A stretch of DNA of 64,000 bases. It comes from Belnapia rosea. Lineage in GTDB: Bacteria; Pseudomonadota; Alphaproteobacteria; Acetobacterales; Acetobacteraceae. A program made the position numbers and the translations under genes. Positions 26,762 to 35,101 of this stretch are shown here, piece after piece; the stretch's first letter is position 1; the number at the start of each line of letters is the position of its first letter. The stretch spans positions 930,001-994,000 of the forward strand of contig NZ_FMZX01000001.1 of assembly GCF_900101615.1 (NCBI RefSeq). The letters run 5' to 3'. Below the pieces are notes generated by a model. It ran no database searches. It saw only the letters and a program-made list of their open reading frames with translations, and was not told where the DNA came from.

Positions 26762-28860
26762 GCGCGGGCCAGGTTCTCGGGGGTGAAGGGAAGCTGGCGT
26801 GGCCGGATGCCGAGCGCATCGGTGATGGCGCCGGCGATGGCGGCGATGGTCGGGGCCATGCTGGCCTCGCCCGCGCCGAGGAAGGGCTGGTCCGGCCGGT
26901 CGATCAGGGCGAGTTCCACCTTGGGCACCTCGGAGAAGCGCAGGATCGGATAGCCGTCCCAATGGTCGCTGGTGACGGTGCGGCGGCTGAAGCGCACCTC
27001 CTCCAGCAGGGCGACGGAGGCGCCGTGGATGGCGCCGCCCTCATACTGGTTCAGCACGCCATCGGGGTTCACCGCCTCCCCCACATCGCCGGCGATCCAG
27101 AGGCGGCGGCAGAGGACGCGCTCCAGCGCCTCGACCTCGGCGATGACGGCGGCCCAACCGCCGGTATTCTTGTAGCGGGCGAAGCCGATGCCCAGGCCGA
27201 ACCCCTCGCGTCGCGAGCGCCCGGCCCAGCCGGCGAGATCGGCCACGCGCCGCAGCACGGCGATGGCGCGCGGGTCGTCGAGATGGCGCAGGCGATAGTC
27301 GAGCGGATCGGCACCGGCCAGCGCCGCCGCCTCATCCATCACGCTCTCGATGGACCAGACATTCAGCGTGGCGCCGAGGCCGCGCAGCGCCGAGCTGCGG
27401 ATCGGCATGTCCAGCAGCCGCGTCGTCTCCACGGACAGGGCGGGGATGCGGTAGAGCGGCACGCCGTTGCGCGGCGCCCCGCCACCCGCTGCCATGGCCG
27501 GGTTGATGCTCGGCTTCACCGGGAAGGGCGTGGCGAGCATCGCGGCGGAGAGCAGGGTCGGCTCCGGTGCGCGTCCCGGCCGGCTGGAATGGCCGTTGCT
27601 GACGATATGGCTGCGCCAGCCGGCGAGATTGCCGGACGCATCGAGATCGGCCTCCACATCCACCAGCATGGCCGGGGAGAAGGGCGACCAGCCAAGCTCC
27701 TCAGCGCGGGACCAGAGCAGCCTGACCGGCCTCCCCGGCACCGCGCGTGCCGCGAGCACCGCATCCAACGCCACATCATCGGCCCCGTTATGGCCGTAGC
27801 AGCCGGCGCCCTCGCGGTGATGGATGAGGATTCGCTCCGGGTCGCAGCGCAGGGTCTTCGCCAGGTCGGCGCGGAGGTTGTAGGGACCCTGGCTGTGGGT
27901 GAAGACCTCCACCGTCTCGCCCTCCCAGCGCGCGACCGCGCAGGAGGGGGCGACGGAGGCATGGGCCAGGTAGGGCCGGTGGAAGCTGCGCCGCAGAGTC
28001 TGCGCGGCCGGCGGGGCAGGTTCGGCGCGGCTGGCGACGGGGCTGCGCTCGCCGCGGGCGGCGGCCTCGCGCAGCCAGTCGATGAGCAGGGCCTGCTCGG
28101 GCAGCGTGTCCTCCGCCTCCCAGCCGGCACGGGCGGCGAGGCGTGCGGCGGCGGCTTCCGCCTCCCATTCCGTCGCAGCGAGGACGGCGAGGAAGCTGCC
28201 GTCCCGCACCACCCGCGCATCGCCCGGCAGCGTCCCGTCGCGCAGAGTCGCAAGTCGTGCCCCGCGCGCCGGCGGACGTACCACCCGCGCATGCAGCATC
28301 TCCGGCAGGCGCAGGTCGTGAACGAAGCGGGCGGCGCCGAAGACCTTGTCCGGCAGGTCGAGGCGCGGGATGGAATGGCCGGCGATCCGCCGCTCGCCCG
28401 GCGCGCGAGGCCTGGCCTCGGCCGGCGCCTCGCAGTCCAGCAGCGCCTGGTCGGCCAGCGCCCAATAGCTGCCGATCGGGCCAGCGGGGCCGTGGAAGAT
28501 GCCGTCCTCGATCCGGATCGTCTCCAGCGGCACGCCGACGCGCTGCGCGACCACGCCAAGGAAGATGGCCCGCGCCGCCGCGCAGGCATGACGCAGTGCC
28601 CCGCCGCTGTCCTGGGTGGAGAGGCTGCCGGAGGTGACGCCCTCATCCGGGCTGCCCGGCGTCGATGCCGGCCGCGCCTCGACGCGGGTGAGATCGACCT
28701 CGAGCTCCTCGGCCGCGATCTGGCTGAGGGTGGTCAGGATCCCCTGCCCCAGCTCCACCTTGCCCGGGGTGATGGTCACCCGCCCCTCGGCGTGGATTGC
28801 CAGCCATTGCGAGAGGCGGCGATTGGTTTGCAGATTGCCGGGCAGCCGGTGCGCGCCCAT
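26758..28860 (-). CDS. Xanthine dehydrogenase-family molybdopterin-binding subunit
   Basis: 700-aa large subunit of a second molybdenum hydroxylase. The start at 28860 (MGAHRLPGNLQTNRR) overlaps the FeS-subunit stop. Family motifs include VTITPGKVELGQGILTTLSQIAAEEL, EGAGCYGHNGADDVALDA, RGLGATLNVWSIESVMDEAA and LGAGEASMAPTIAAIAGAI. Unlike the IorB-like protein at 9980-12247 it has no Tat or Sec leader, so it is probably cytoplasmic. Substrate not predictable; the decarboxylase-like and Bug genes in the operon suggest an aromatic or N-heteroaromatic acid. Confidence 0.9.
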   Translation of the reverse strand: MGAHRLPGNLQTNRRLSQWLAIHAEGRVTITPGKVELGQGILTTLSQIAAEELEVDLTRVEARPASTPGSPDEGVTSGSLSTQDSGGALRHACAAARAIFLGVVAQRVGVPLETIRIEDGIFHGPAGPIGSYWALADQALLDCEAPAEARPRAPGERRIAGHSIPRLDLPDKVFGAARFVHDLRLPEMLHARVVRPPARGARLATLRDGTLPGDARVVRDGSFLAVLAATEWEAEAAAARLAARAGWEAEDTLPEQALLIDWLREAAARGERSPVASRAEPAPPAAQTLRRSFHRPYLAHASVAPSCAVARWEGETVEVFTHSQGPYNLRADLAKTLRCDPERILIHHREGAGCYGHNGADDVALDAVLAARAVPGRPVRLLWSRAEELGWSPFSPAMLVDVEADLDASGNLAGWRSHIVSNGHSSRPGRAPEPTLLSAAMLATPFPVKPSINPAMAAGGGAPRNGVPLYRIPALSVETTRLLDMPIRSSALRGLGATLNVWSIESVMDEAAALAGADPLDYRLRHLDDPRAIAVLRRVADLAGWAGRSRREGFGLGIGFARYKNTGGWAAVIAEVEALERVLCRRLWIAGDVGEAVNPDGVLNQYEGGAIHGASVALLEEVRFSRRTVTSDHWDGYPILRFSEVPKVELALIDRPDQPFLGAGEASMAPTIAAIAGAITDALGIRPRQLPFTPENLARA

Positions 28861-29318
28861 CAGGCCATCTCCGCCGCGGCGCGCGACACGGCGCGAAGGA
28901 TGCGGTTGTGGCTGCCGCAGCGGCAGAGATGCGGCTCCAGCGCCGTGCGGATCGCTGCCTCCTCGGGCGCCGGGTCGCGCGCCAGCAGGGCGGCGGCGCT
29001 GACCAGGATGCCGGACAGGCAATAGCCGCATTGCCCGGCCTGCTCGGCGAGGAAGGCGGATTGCAGCGGATGCGGCGCCTCCGGCGTGCCGAGCCCTTCG
29101 ACGGTGACCACCGCACGGCCCGTGACGGCACCGGCGGCGAGGGTGCAGGCACAGCGCGGGGTGCCGTCCACCAGGACCATGCAGGCGCCGCACTGCTCCG
29201 TGCCGCAGCCGAAACGCGGGCCGGAGAGGCCGGCCGGGCCACGCAGCGCCTGCAGCAGCGTCGCCTCCTCGGGCACCTCCAGGGTGACCGGATGGCCGTT
29301 CAGGCTGAAGGATACCAT
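28860..29318 (-). CDS. Molybdenum hydroxylase 2Fe-2S subunit
   Basis: 152 aa. The start at 29318 (MVSFSLNGHPVTLEV) is where family homology begins; the frame is open 13 codons further up. Cluster ligands are C38, C43, C46 and C58 (FGCGTEQCGAC and a CAC variant) and C97, C100, C132 and C134 (CGYCLSG and LCRCGSH). Coupled to the large subunit by a one-base stop-start overlap and preceded 5 bases earlier by the Bug protein stop. Confidence 0.94.
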   Translation of the reverse strand: MVSFSLNGHPVTLEVPEEATLLQALRGPAGLSGPRFGCGTEQCGACMVLVDGTPRCACTLAAGAVTGRAVVTVEGLGTPEAPHPLQSAFLAEQAGQCGYCLSGILVSAAALLARDPAPEEAAIRTALEPHLCRCGSHNRILRAVSRAAAEMA

Positions 29319-29323
29319 GGCTG

Positions 29324-30292
29324 CTACCTCATCTGGATCTTCGCCATCCTGATCCATTCCTGCTGGCGCTCGATGTCGCCGCGGAGGAAGGCGTCGAATT
29401 CAGCGATGCTCATCGGCATGGGCTCCGCCCCATTGCGGGCCATGGTTTCCCGCGCCGGGCCGGAAGCCAGGAGCTTGCCGATCTCGGCATGCAGCCGCTC
29501 GGCGATCGGCGCCGGCAGGCCGGCGGGCGCCATCAGGCCGAGCCAGATGGCGGCCTCGAAGCCCGGCAGGGTCTCCGCCACCGCGGGCAGGTCCGCCAGC
29601 AGCGGGCTCCGCGCCGTGCCCGTGGTGGCGAGGCCGAGGACACGGCCATTGGTGATCTGCTCCCGCATGGTCGGGATGGCGTCGAACATGATCGGCACCT
29701 GGCCGGCGATGAGTGCGGTCCGTGCCTCGTTGCTGCCGCGGAAGGGGATGTGGTTCAGCCTGATCCCCGCCATGGCGGCGAAGACCTCGGAGGCGATGTG
29801 ATAGGGCGTGCCTGGGCCGGAGGAGGCGTAGTCGAGCGTGCCGGGTGCCGCCCGCGCCTTGGCGATCAGCTCCGCCACGGTCCGCACGCCGAGCGAGCCA
29901 TGCACCGCCAGCACATGCACGGCGGTGTTGATGGCCGCCACCGGCGCCAGGTCCCGCATCAGCACATAGGGCCGGGCCGGCAGCAGGGTCTCGTTCGCCG
30001 TATGGGTGTTCGACATCAGCAGCAGGGTGTGGCCGTCCGGCGCCGACTTCGCCACGGTATCGGTGCCGATGACGGCCCCTGCCCCCGGGCGGTTCTCCAC
30101 CACCACCGGCTGGCCGAGCGCCACGCTCAGCGGATCCGCGAGGAAACGGGCAGCGATATCGGCGGAGCCGCCGAGTCCGAAGGGGACGACGATGCGCACG
30201 GGCCGGCTCGGCCAACCGGGCTGGGCGCGGAGGCGGCCAGGCGCAGCCAGGCCCGCCAGGGCCATCAGCCCGGTCCGGCGATCGATCCGCAT
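29324..30292 (-). CDS. Tripartite tricarboxylate transporter substrate-binding protein (Bug/TctC family)
   Basis: 322-aa periplasmic binding protein heading the molybdenum hydroxylase operon. Of three in-frame ATGs, 30292 is preferred: GGAAGGTG precedes it and the product starts with a short leader (MRIDRRTGLMALAGLAAP ending RAQPG). Landmarks are RPVRIVVPFGLGGSADIAARFLADPL, QPVVVENRPGAGAVIGTD and APDGHTLLLMSN. No TctAB genes nearby. Probably captures the substrate or an early product of the co-transcribed hydroxylase. Confidence 0.9.
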   Translation of the reverse strand: MRIDRRTGLMALAGLAAPGRLRAQPGWPSRPVRIVVPFGLGGSADIAARFLADPLSVALGQPVVVENRPGAGAVIGTDTVAKSAPDGHTLLLMSNTHTANETLLPARPYVLMRDLAPVAAINTAVHVLAVHGSLGVRTVAELIAKARAAPGTLDYASSGPGTPYHIASEVFAAMAGIRLNHIPFRGSNEARTALIAGQVPIMFDAIPTMREQITNGRVLGLATTGTARSPLLADLPAVAETLPGFEAAIWLGLMAPAGLPAPIAERLHAEIGKLLASGPARETMARNGAEPMPMSIAEFDAFLRGDIERQQEWIRMAKIQMR

Positions 30293-30364
30293 CCCTGGCA
30301 CCTTCCCCGCTCTTGCCATGAAGGATCGGCCTTCGCCGCGCCCCATGCAAGCGCGGGGTGCCGC

Positions 30365-31003
30365 TCAGCGCAGCAGGTTGGTGTACTGGTTGAGGTTGAC
30401 ATTCGCGGTGTTGGGCGACTTCTCGCCGAGCACGCGGTCGCCGTTGTAGTACCGCACCCGCCCGCCCCAGGCGACGGCCTGCGTCACCACGCCCCCGCCG
30501 AAGGCCTGGCGCAACTCCCGGTCCAGGTTCTTCACCGGGAAGAAGGTCTGCACATGCAGGCGGCGCGTGGCGTTGTCGACATCCATGACGAGCCGGACAT
30601 TGGCCATGGTGTAGTCGAAGGCCACCGGCATGCCCGGCAGGGCCGCCATGGTGATACGCATCGTCGCGCCCGGCTCCGCGACCGAGAAGATGGTCATGCG
30701 CTCGTTCCGGCCAAGTTTCATCTTCAGCAGGACGAAGCGTGCGGCAGCGGAGATCAGCACTGAATAGAGCGCGATGGCAGCGTCCTGCGGCGAGGCGAAG
30801 ACCGAATGCTGCTCGCGGACGCGGTATTCCCAGTCGAAATGGCCGAAGCCGTCATCGAGCTGGTGCATGTCGGCATGGCCCGGATTCGGGTTGCCATTGG
30901 CGCTGGCCCCGGCCGAATCCCGCAGGATGCGGGCACAGATGTCGAGGCTGACGGCTACGCCGGGCGAGTGGGTATCGACCAACTCATCGATGGTCACGGG
31001 CAT
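30365..31003 (-). CDS. Hypothetical protein, 212 aa
   Basis: Not recognised. Starts at an ATG with GGAG 11 bases upstream. No signal peptide or membrane segment; mixed helix/sheet composition with a moderately hydrophobic centre (ALYSVLISAAARFVLLKMKL) and an Asn-rich end (SPNTANVNLNQYTNLLR). Codon use looks normal for the window. It stands alone: 161 bases separate it from the Anbu gene upstream and 72 from the Bug gene downstream, all on the same strand. Could be a lineage-specific protein. Confidence 0.75.
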   Translation of the reverse strand: MPVTIDELVDTHSPGVAVSLDICARILRDSAGASANGNPNPGHADMHQLDDGFGHFDWEYRVREQHSVFASPQDAAIALYSVLISAAARFVLLKMKLGRNERMTIFSVAEPGATMRITMAALPGMPVAFDYTMANVRLVMDVDNATRRLHVQTFFPVKNLDRELRQAFGGGVVTQAVAWGGRVRYYNGDRVLGEKSPNTANVNLNQYTNLLR

Positions 31004-31073
31004 CGCGAAACTCCATTGGCCAGCACCTTCGTGGGCACTGGCGACGACCGGAGCCTAATGTCCACGTTTTGAC

Positions 31074-31085
31074 GGTTCTAGAACC
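31074..31085. promoter_or_regulatory. Perfect 12-bp palindrome upstream of the 212-aa gene
   Basis: GGTTCTAGAACC lies 71 bases upstream of the start of the minus-strand hypothetical gene, within the 161-base intergenic gap after the Anbu operon. Position and symmetry suit an operator. No regulator family can be assigned. Confidence 0.3.
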
Positions 31086-31164
31086 TTCGCAACTTTGGAT
31101 TGCGGATGAAGCCGTTTTCACCCGTGCCTTGGCCATGGGCCATACCGATGGCCGCCCGTGCGCG

Positions 31165-31902
31165 TCAGGCGGGCAACCAGTCCGGCGGCGGCAGGCGGAG
31201 ATAGGCTTCCCGCAGCGCCGCGGACCAGCGCTCGCGCACCATGCGGAAATACGGGTCATCCTCGGTAAGGCGGCGCCGCAACCCGACCTCAAGGGAGTCG
31301 GTGCGGTAGATCAGCAGGTCGATGGGCAGCCCGACCGTGAGGTTGGAGCGGAGGGTGCTGTCCATGCTGACCAGCACCAGCTTCACGCCATCGGCGATCG
31401 GCGTGCCGTATTCCAGCGCGCGATCGAGGATCGGCTTGCCATATTTATGCTCGCCGATCTGCAGGAATGGCGTGTCGATCGTCGCCTCGATGAAATTGCC
31501 CGCTGAATAGATCAGGAAGAGCCGCGACGGCCCGCCGGCGATCTGCCCACCGAGCATCAGGGAGATATCGAAGCTTACGCCTTGGGCCGAGAGGGCGGGT
31601 CCATCCGCGGCGAAGACCTCGCGCACCGCCTGGCCGACCAGCTGCGCGGCGCGGAACATGCTGGGCACGGTGCGGAGCGTGAGCTTCTCGCCCCCGACCC
31701 AGACGCCTTCCTGCAGATGGTTCCAGACGGTCTGGGTAATGGCGAGGTTGCCGGCGGACAGCATGGCGAGCACCCGCTCGCCCGGCACCTCCTCCACCTG
31801 CATCTTGCCGAAGGTCGAGATGTTGTCGACGCCCGCATTGGTGCGGGTGTCGGACAGCATGACCAGGCCTTCGCGCAGGTAGAGGCCGACGCAATAGGTC
31901 AT
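31165..31902 (-). CDS. Anbu peptidase (bacterial proteasome-like Ntn-hydrolase)
   Basis: 245 aa. The start at 31902 gives MTYCVGL, so removal of Met exposes an N-terminal Thr without a propeptide, as known for Anbu (ancestral beta subunit, COG3484). Counting from that Thr, the Ntn-hydrolase residues Asp17 (LSDTRTNAG) and Lys32 (TFGKMQ) are in place. Known Anbu proteins form open helical or ring assemblies of proteasome-like subunits. Operon partners are the alpha-E and circularly permuted ATP-grasp proteins, the conserved Anbu context. Native substrate unknown. Confidence 0.88.
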   Translation of the reverse strand: MTYCVGLYLREGLVMLSDTRTNAGVDNISTFGKMQVEEVPGERVLAMLSAGNLAITQTVWNHLQEGVWVGGEKLTLRTVPSMFRAAQLVGQAVREVFAADGPALSAQGVSFDISLMLGGQIAGGPSRLFLIYSAGNFIEATIDTPFLQIGEHKYGKPILDRALEYGTPIADGVKLVLVSMDSTLRSNLTVGLPIDLLIYRTDSLEVGLRRRLTEDDPYFRMVRERWSAALREAYLRLPPPDWLPA

Positions 31903-31907
31903 CGTGC

Positions 31908-32846
31908 TCAGTGCCGGATGTAGAAGGCGTCGATCTCGCCTCCGAGCGCTGCTGTCCGCTCGATCATCGTGGTGAGGAAGGCGTGCAGCCCCTCCTCCAG
32001 GATGGCGTCGATCCGGCCGTAGCGAAGCTGCGCCTGCAGCGTCCCCGCCAGGCGGTGGCATTCGCCGCGCCGACCGCCATGGCCGAGCGCGATCGCCTCC
32101 AGCGTCTCCGCCACTTCGGCGAAGCAGGCCATGAGGCTGCGCGGCAGTTCCGGGCGCAGGATGATGAGCTCCGCGATGCGCCGCGGGTTCAGCCGGTCGC
32201 GGTAGATCCACTGGTAGGACCGCAGGGCGGAGACCGAGCGCAGCACGGTCTGCCACTGCACGTAGTCGACGGCGCCTTCCTCCTCCGCGGTCAGCAGGTG
32301 GTGCTTCACGTCGAGCAGGCGCGCCGTGTTGTCCGCCCGCTCCAGCATCGTGCCGAGATGGACGAAGCGCCAGGCCTCGTTGCGCAGCATGGTGTCGTGC
32401 GCCGCGCCGTTGAAGAGCGTCACCCGTTCCCGCACCCAGCGGAGGAAGTCGGCCAGTTTCTCGCCTTCCATCGCCTCGGGCGGCAGGGCGCGGAGATGGT
32501 TCCAGGTGTCGTTCAGCGCCTCCCACATATCGACGGTGAGCGCGGTGCGGACAGCCCGCGCATTGCGCCGCGCCGCCTCGATGCAGGGCAGGATGCCGGA
32601 GGAATTATCGGGGTCGAAGACCAGCCAGTGGACGACCGACTCCGCGGTCGGCGCCTCATACTTGCGGAAGAAGGCACCCTCGCCGCCGGTGGCGGTGACG
32701 AGCGAGCGCCACTCATCCGCCTCGGCGCCGAGCCGTGCGCTGACCGCCGCCATGCGGGAGGCAACGCCAAGGCCGCGGGCGACATTGCCGGCGCGTTCGG
32801 TATAGCGGGCCAGCCAGAACAGGCTGTCGGCCGTACGGCTGAGCAT
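31908..32846 (-). CDS. Alpha-E domain-containing protein (COG2307)
   Basis: 312-aa all-helical protein. Diagnostic start MLSRTADSLFWLARYTERAGNVAR, then LEAIALGHGG and MLERADNTARLLDVKHHLL. Comparative genomics links this family to circularly permuted ATP-grasp enzymes in predicted peptide-tag or amide-ligation systems; function is not experimentally settled. It sits between the ATP-grasp gene (one-base TGATG overlap) and Anbu (5-base gap), so all three should be made together. Confidence 0.92.
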   Translation of the reverse strand: MLSRTADSLFWLARYTERAGNVARGLGVASRMAAVSARLGAEADEWRSLVTATGGEGAFFRKYEAPTAESVVHWLVFDPDNSSGILPCIEAARRNARAVRTALTVDMWEALNDTWNHLRALPPEAMEGEKLADFLRWVRERVTLFNGAAHDTMLRNEAWRFVHLGTMLERADNTARLLDVKHHLLTAEEEGAVDYVQWQTVLRSVSALRSYQWIYRDRLNPRRIAELIILRPELPRSLMACFAEVAETLEAIALGHGGRRGECHRLAGTLQAQLRYGRIDAILEEGLHAFLTTMIERTAALGGEIDAFYIRH

Positions 32847-34363
32847 CAGCCCCCCGCAGACTGGGATTGGGACTGGGATTGGGACTGGGACTGCAGCGCG
32901 GCCTCCGGCGCGTCCGGCCCTTCATCCTCCAGGATCCAGGTATCCTTGGTGCCGCCGCCCTGCGAGGAATTCACGACGAGGGAGCCCTCGCGGATCGCCA
33001 CGCGCGTCAGGCCGCCCGGCACGATGCGGATCTCCTTGCCGGAGAGGATAAAGGGCCGGAGATCGACATGGCGCGGCGCGATGCCCTGGTCCACCACCGT
33101 GGGACAGGTGGAGAGCGCCAAGGTGGGCTGGGCGATGTAGTCGCCTGGCTTGGCCAGGATGCGGGCGCGGAATTCCTCCCGCACGTCGCGGGTCGCATGC
33201 GGGCCGATCATCATGCCGTAGCCGCCCGAGCCCTTGGCCAGCTTCACCACCAGCTGGTCGAGGTTGGAGAGGACGTATTTGCGGTCCTCCTCCCGGTCGC
33301 AGAGATAGGTCGGCACATTGGCGAGAAGCGGCTCCTCGCCGAGATAGAAGCGCACCATCTCCGGCACGTAAGGGTAGATCGCCTTGTCGTCGGCGATGCC
33401 GGCGCCCGGCGCATTGGCCAGTGCCACATTGCCGGCGCGGTAGGCCCCCATCAGCCCCGGCACGCCGACCAGGCTGTCCGGCCGGAACACGCTCGGGTCG
33501 AGGAACTCGTCGTCGATGCGCCGGTAGATGACATCGACGCGCCGCGGTCCGGCCGTGGTGCGCATGTAGACGACATCGTTGTCGACGCAGAGATCGGCGC
33601 CCTCCACGACCTCGATGCCCATCTCGTCGGCGAGGAAGCAATGCTCGTAATAGGCGCTGTTGTAGGGGCCGGGCGTGAGCAGGACGACGCAGGGGTCGGA
33701 CCCTGCCCGCGGCGGGGCCACCGCCTTCAGCGTCTCCAGCAATTCCTCGGGGTAGCGGCCGACCGGAGCGACGCGGTGCCGGGCGCAGAGCTTGGGGAAG
33801 AGCCGAAGCATCGCCTCGCGGTTCTCCAGCATGTAGGAGACGCCGGAGGGCGTGCGGCAATTATCCTCGAGCACGTAGAATTCGTCCGGCCCGGTGCGCA
33901 CCATGTCGATGCCGGCGACATGGGTATAGACGCCGCCCGGCGGGGCGATGCCCACCATCTCCGAGCGATAGCCCTCATTCTCCAGCACCAGCGCCGCCGG
34001 GATGCGGCCGGCGCGCAGGATCTCCTGCTTCCCATAGACATCGGTAAGGAAGGCGTTCAGCGCCCGCACCCGCTGCCGCAGCCCGAGCGCCAGGCGGTCC
34101 CATTCCGAACGGGCGATAATGCGGGGGATGATATCGAAGGGGATCAGCCGCTCCGGGTCCCCTCCCTCGCCATAGACGGCGAAGGTGATGCCGATCCGGC
34201 GGAACAGCAGTTCCGCCTCGCGGCGCTTGGCATCAAGCTGCTCCCGCGGGGTGGCGCGGAGCCAGCGATCTATCTCGGCATAGGCGGCGCGGACGCCATC
34301 CTCTGCCCGCATTTCGTCGAAAGCGGCGGTTCTTGCCTGCGGCACGGACGATGCGGCCCCCAT
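32846..34363 (-). CDS. Circularly permuted type 2 ATP-grasp protein (COG2308)
   Basis: 505 aa from the ATG at 34363 (MGAASSVPQARTAAFDEM); an in-frame ATG 36 bases upstream is an alternative. Family landmarks are IPFDIIPRIIARSEWDRL, NAFLTDVYG, the GVYTHVAGIDMVRT region, LEDNCRTPSGVSYMLENR and the C-terminal GKEIRIVPGGLTRVA. Predicted to form an amide or peptide bond at ATP expense. The extreme C-terminus is an unusual Gln-Ser repeat (five QS units) encoded by a short tandem repeat. First gene of the operon with alpha-E and Anbu; the transglutaminase commonly found beside this trio is missing. Confidence 0.92.
   Translation of the reverse strand: MGAASSVPQARTAAFDEMRAEDGVRAAYAEIDRWLRATPREQLDAKRREAELLFRRIGITFAVYGEGGDPERLIPFDIIPRIIARSEWDRLALGLRQRVRALNAFLTDVYGKQEILRAGRIPAALVLENEGYRSEMVGIAPPGGVYTHVAGIDMVRTGPDEFYVLEDNCRTPSGVSYMLENREAMLRLFPKLCARHRVAPVGRYPEELLETLKAVAPPRAGSDPCVVLLTPGPYNSAYYEHCFLADEMGIEVVEGADLCVDNDVVYMRTTAGPRRVDVIYRRIDDEFLDPSVFRPDSLVGVPGLMGAYRAGNVALANAPGAGIADDKAIYPYVPEMVRFYLGEEPLLANVPTYLCDREEDRKYVLSNLDQLVVKLAKGSGGYGMMIGPHATRDVREEFRARILAKPGDYIAQPTLALSTCPTVVDQGIAPRHVDLRPFILSGKEIRIVPGGLTRVAIREGSLVVNSSQGGGTKDTWILEDEGPDAPEAALQSQSQSQSQSQSAGG
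32858..32892. repeat. Short tandem repeat encoding a Gln-Ser tail
   Basis: On the plus strand, hexamers alternate between GGGACT and GGGATT. On the coding strand they read CAG TCC or CAA TCC and give QSQSQSQSQS at the C-terminus of the ATP-grasp protein. The unit length keeps the frame, so copy-number change would alter only tail length. Confidence 0.7.
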
Positions 34364-35101
34364 TCTGCGTTCCCGGTTCGGCAAAGCAGCACGGACCATA
34401 GCCCGGCCGCAAGCGCCGTACCGTACTGAAATGCCTGCTTCGCTACCGCTTTGCCCAACCGGTGGCCAGCGCCCGGCCGGGGCCGGCGAATTTGGCATCA
34501 GCGCAAGAGATTCAAGGCTGACGGAGCCAGGATTGGGGCGCGAATTATGGTGGGGGTGGAGTCCGTAGCCGCGGCGCTGGCGGCGGTGCGCGGCATTGCG
34601 TCCGTGCTCGCATGGCCGAAAGGCGCCGCCGCGCTGACTGACCGAGCCGGCCGCATGCCAGGCTGTCGCTGAGCGGCATCGAGAAGAATGGGCGGGCCAT
34701 CCCGGATGCAGCACTCGGCCGCCCCATGGCGATGTCGCCACCAGCTTTGCCGCCCTTCCGCGGTACCAGCCCTCGAGCCCGGACAATGGCCGAGCACGGT
34801 GCCCCTCCGACCGGGCGCTGCCAGCGCCTGGGCCAATGCTGGTGGACGTTCCGGCCGGCCCGGTGGGTTATCCGGGGCAGGCAGGGCGTTACGGGGTTGA
34901 AACCCGCGCCTGCCAGGATCTCACCAAGACCCACACTCAACCCACGAGCGATTTAATGTGCAATTATACGTGAATACGCTATACGGTGCTCACGGCGCCG
35001 TGAGGTTGGGCGCCCGAGCCATTCCCTCGGGGCCCATCGGGCCCCTCCACTGGGCCCCCCGTGGGCCGCCCCGCCGAGAGCGGGGCAGACCGGACGGAAC
35101 G
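34364..35101. other. Gene-poor stretch between the ATP-grasp and esterase genes
   Basis: 738 bases without a convincing gene. Several short overlapping frames are open on both strands, but none has a recognisable motif or a good ribosome site. A nested inverted repeat lies at 34876-34914 (GGCAGGC and GCCTGCC enclosing GGG-GTTGAAA-CCC). An AT-rich patch at about 34950-34985 (containing TTATACG and CTATACGG) looks promoter-like for the esterase gene. The ATP-grasp promoter must also lie in the left part. Could include a decayed gene or a small RNA; neither is supported directly. Confidence 0.5.
34989..35045 (+). promoter_or_regulatory. Structured leader of the esterase gene
   Basis: A perfect 16-bp palindrome CTCACGGCGCCGTGAG (34989-35004) is followed by a hairpin GGGGCCC-ATC-GGGCCCC (35029-35045), both between the AT-rich promoter-like patch and the start codon at 35102. 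Suggests an operator and/or a folded 5' leader. Function not determined. Confidence 0.4.

Noticed and set aside
26962-29025. 687-codon plus-strand frame
   Set aside because: Antisense to the second Mo subunit, which carries the real motifs.
34876-34914. tRNA-like or CRISPR-repeat-like element (stem with GTTGAAACCC)
   Set aside because: The loop does not fit a T-loop, no anticodon arm or matching acceptor layout, and no second copy in the window, so neither tRNA nor CRISPR.
34451-34956. Short open frames on both strands between the ATP-grasp and esterase genes
   Set aside because: No ribosome sites, no motifs, and mutually overlapping frames with similar composition; not reported as genes.
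34958-35101. 48-codon N-terminal extension of the esterase
   Set aside because: It reads through the palindrome and hairpin of the leader and gives Pro/Arg/Gly-rich non-homologous sequence; the SGNH domain begins right after the ATG at 35102.
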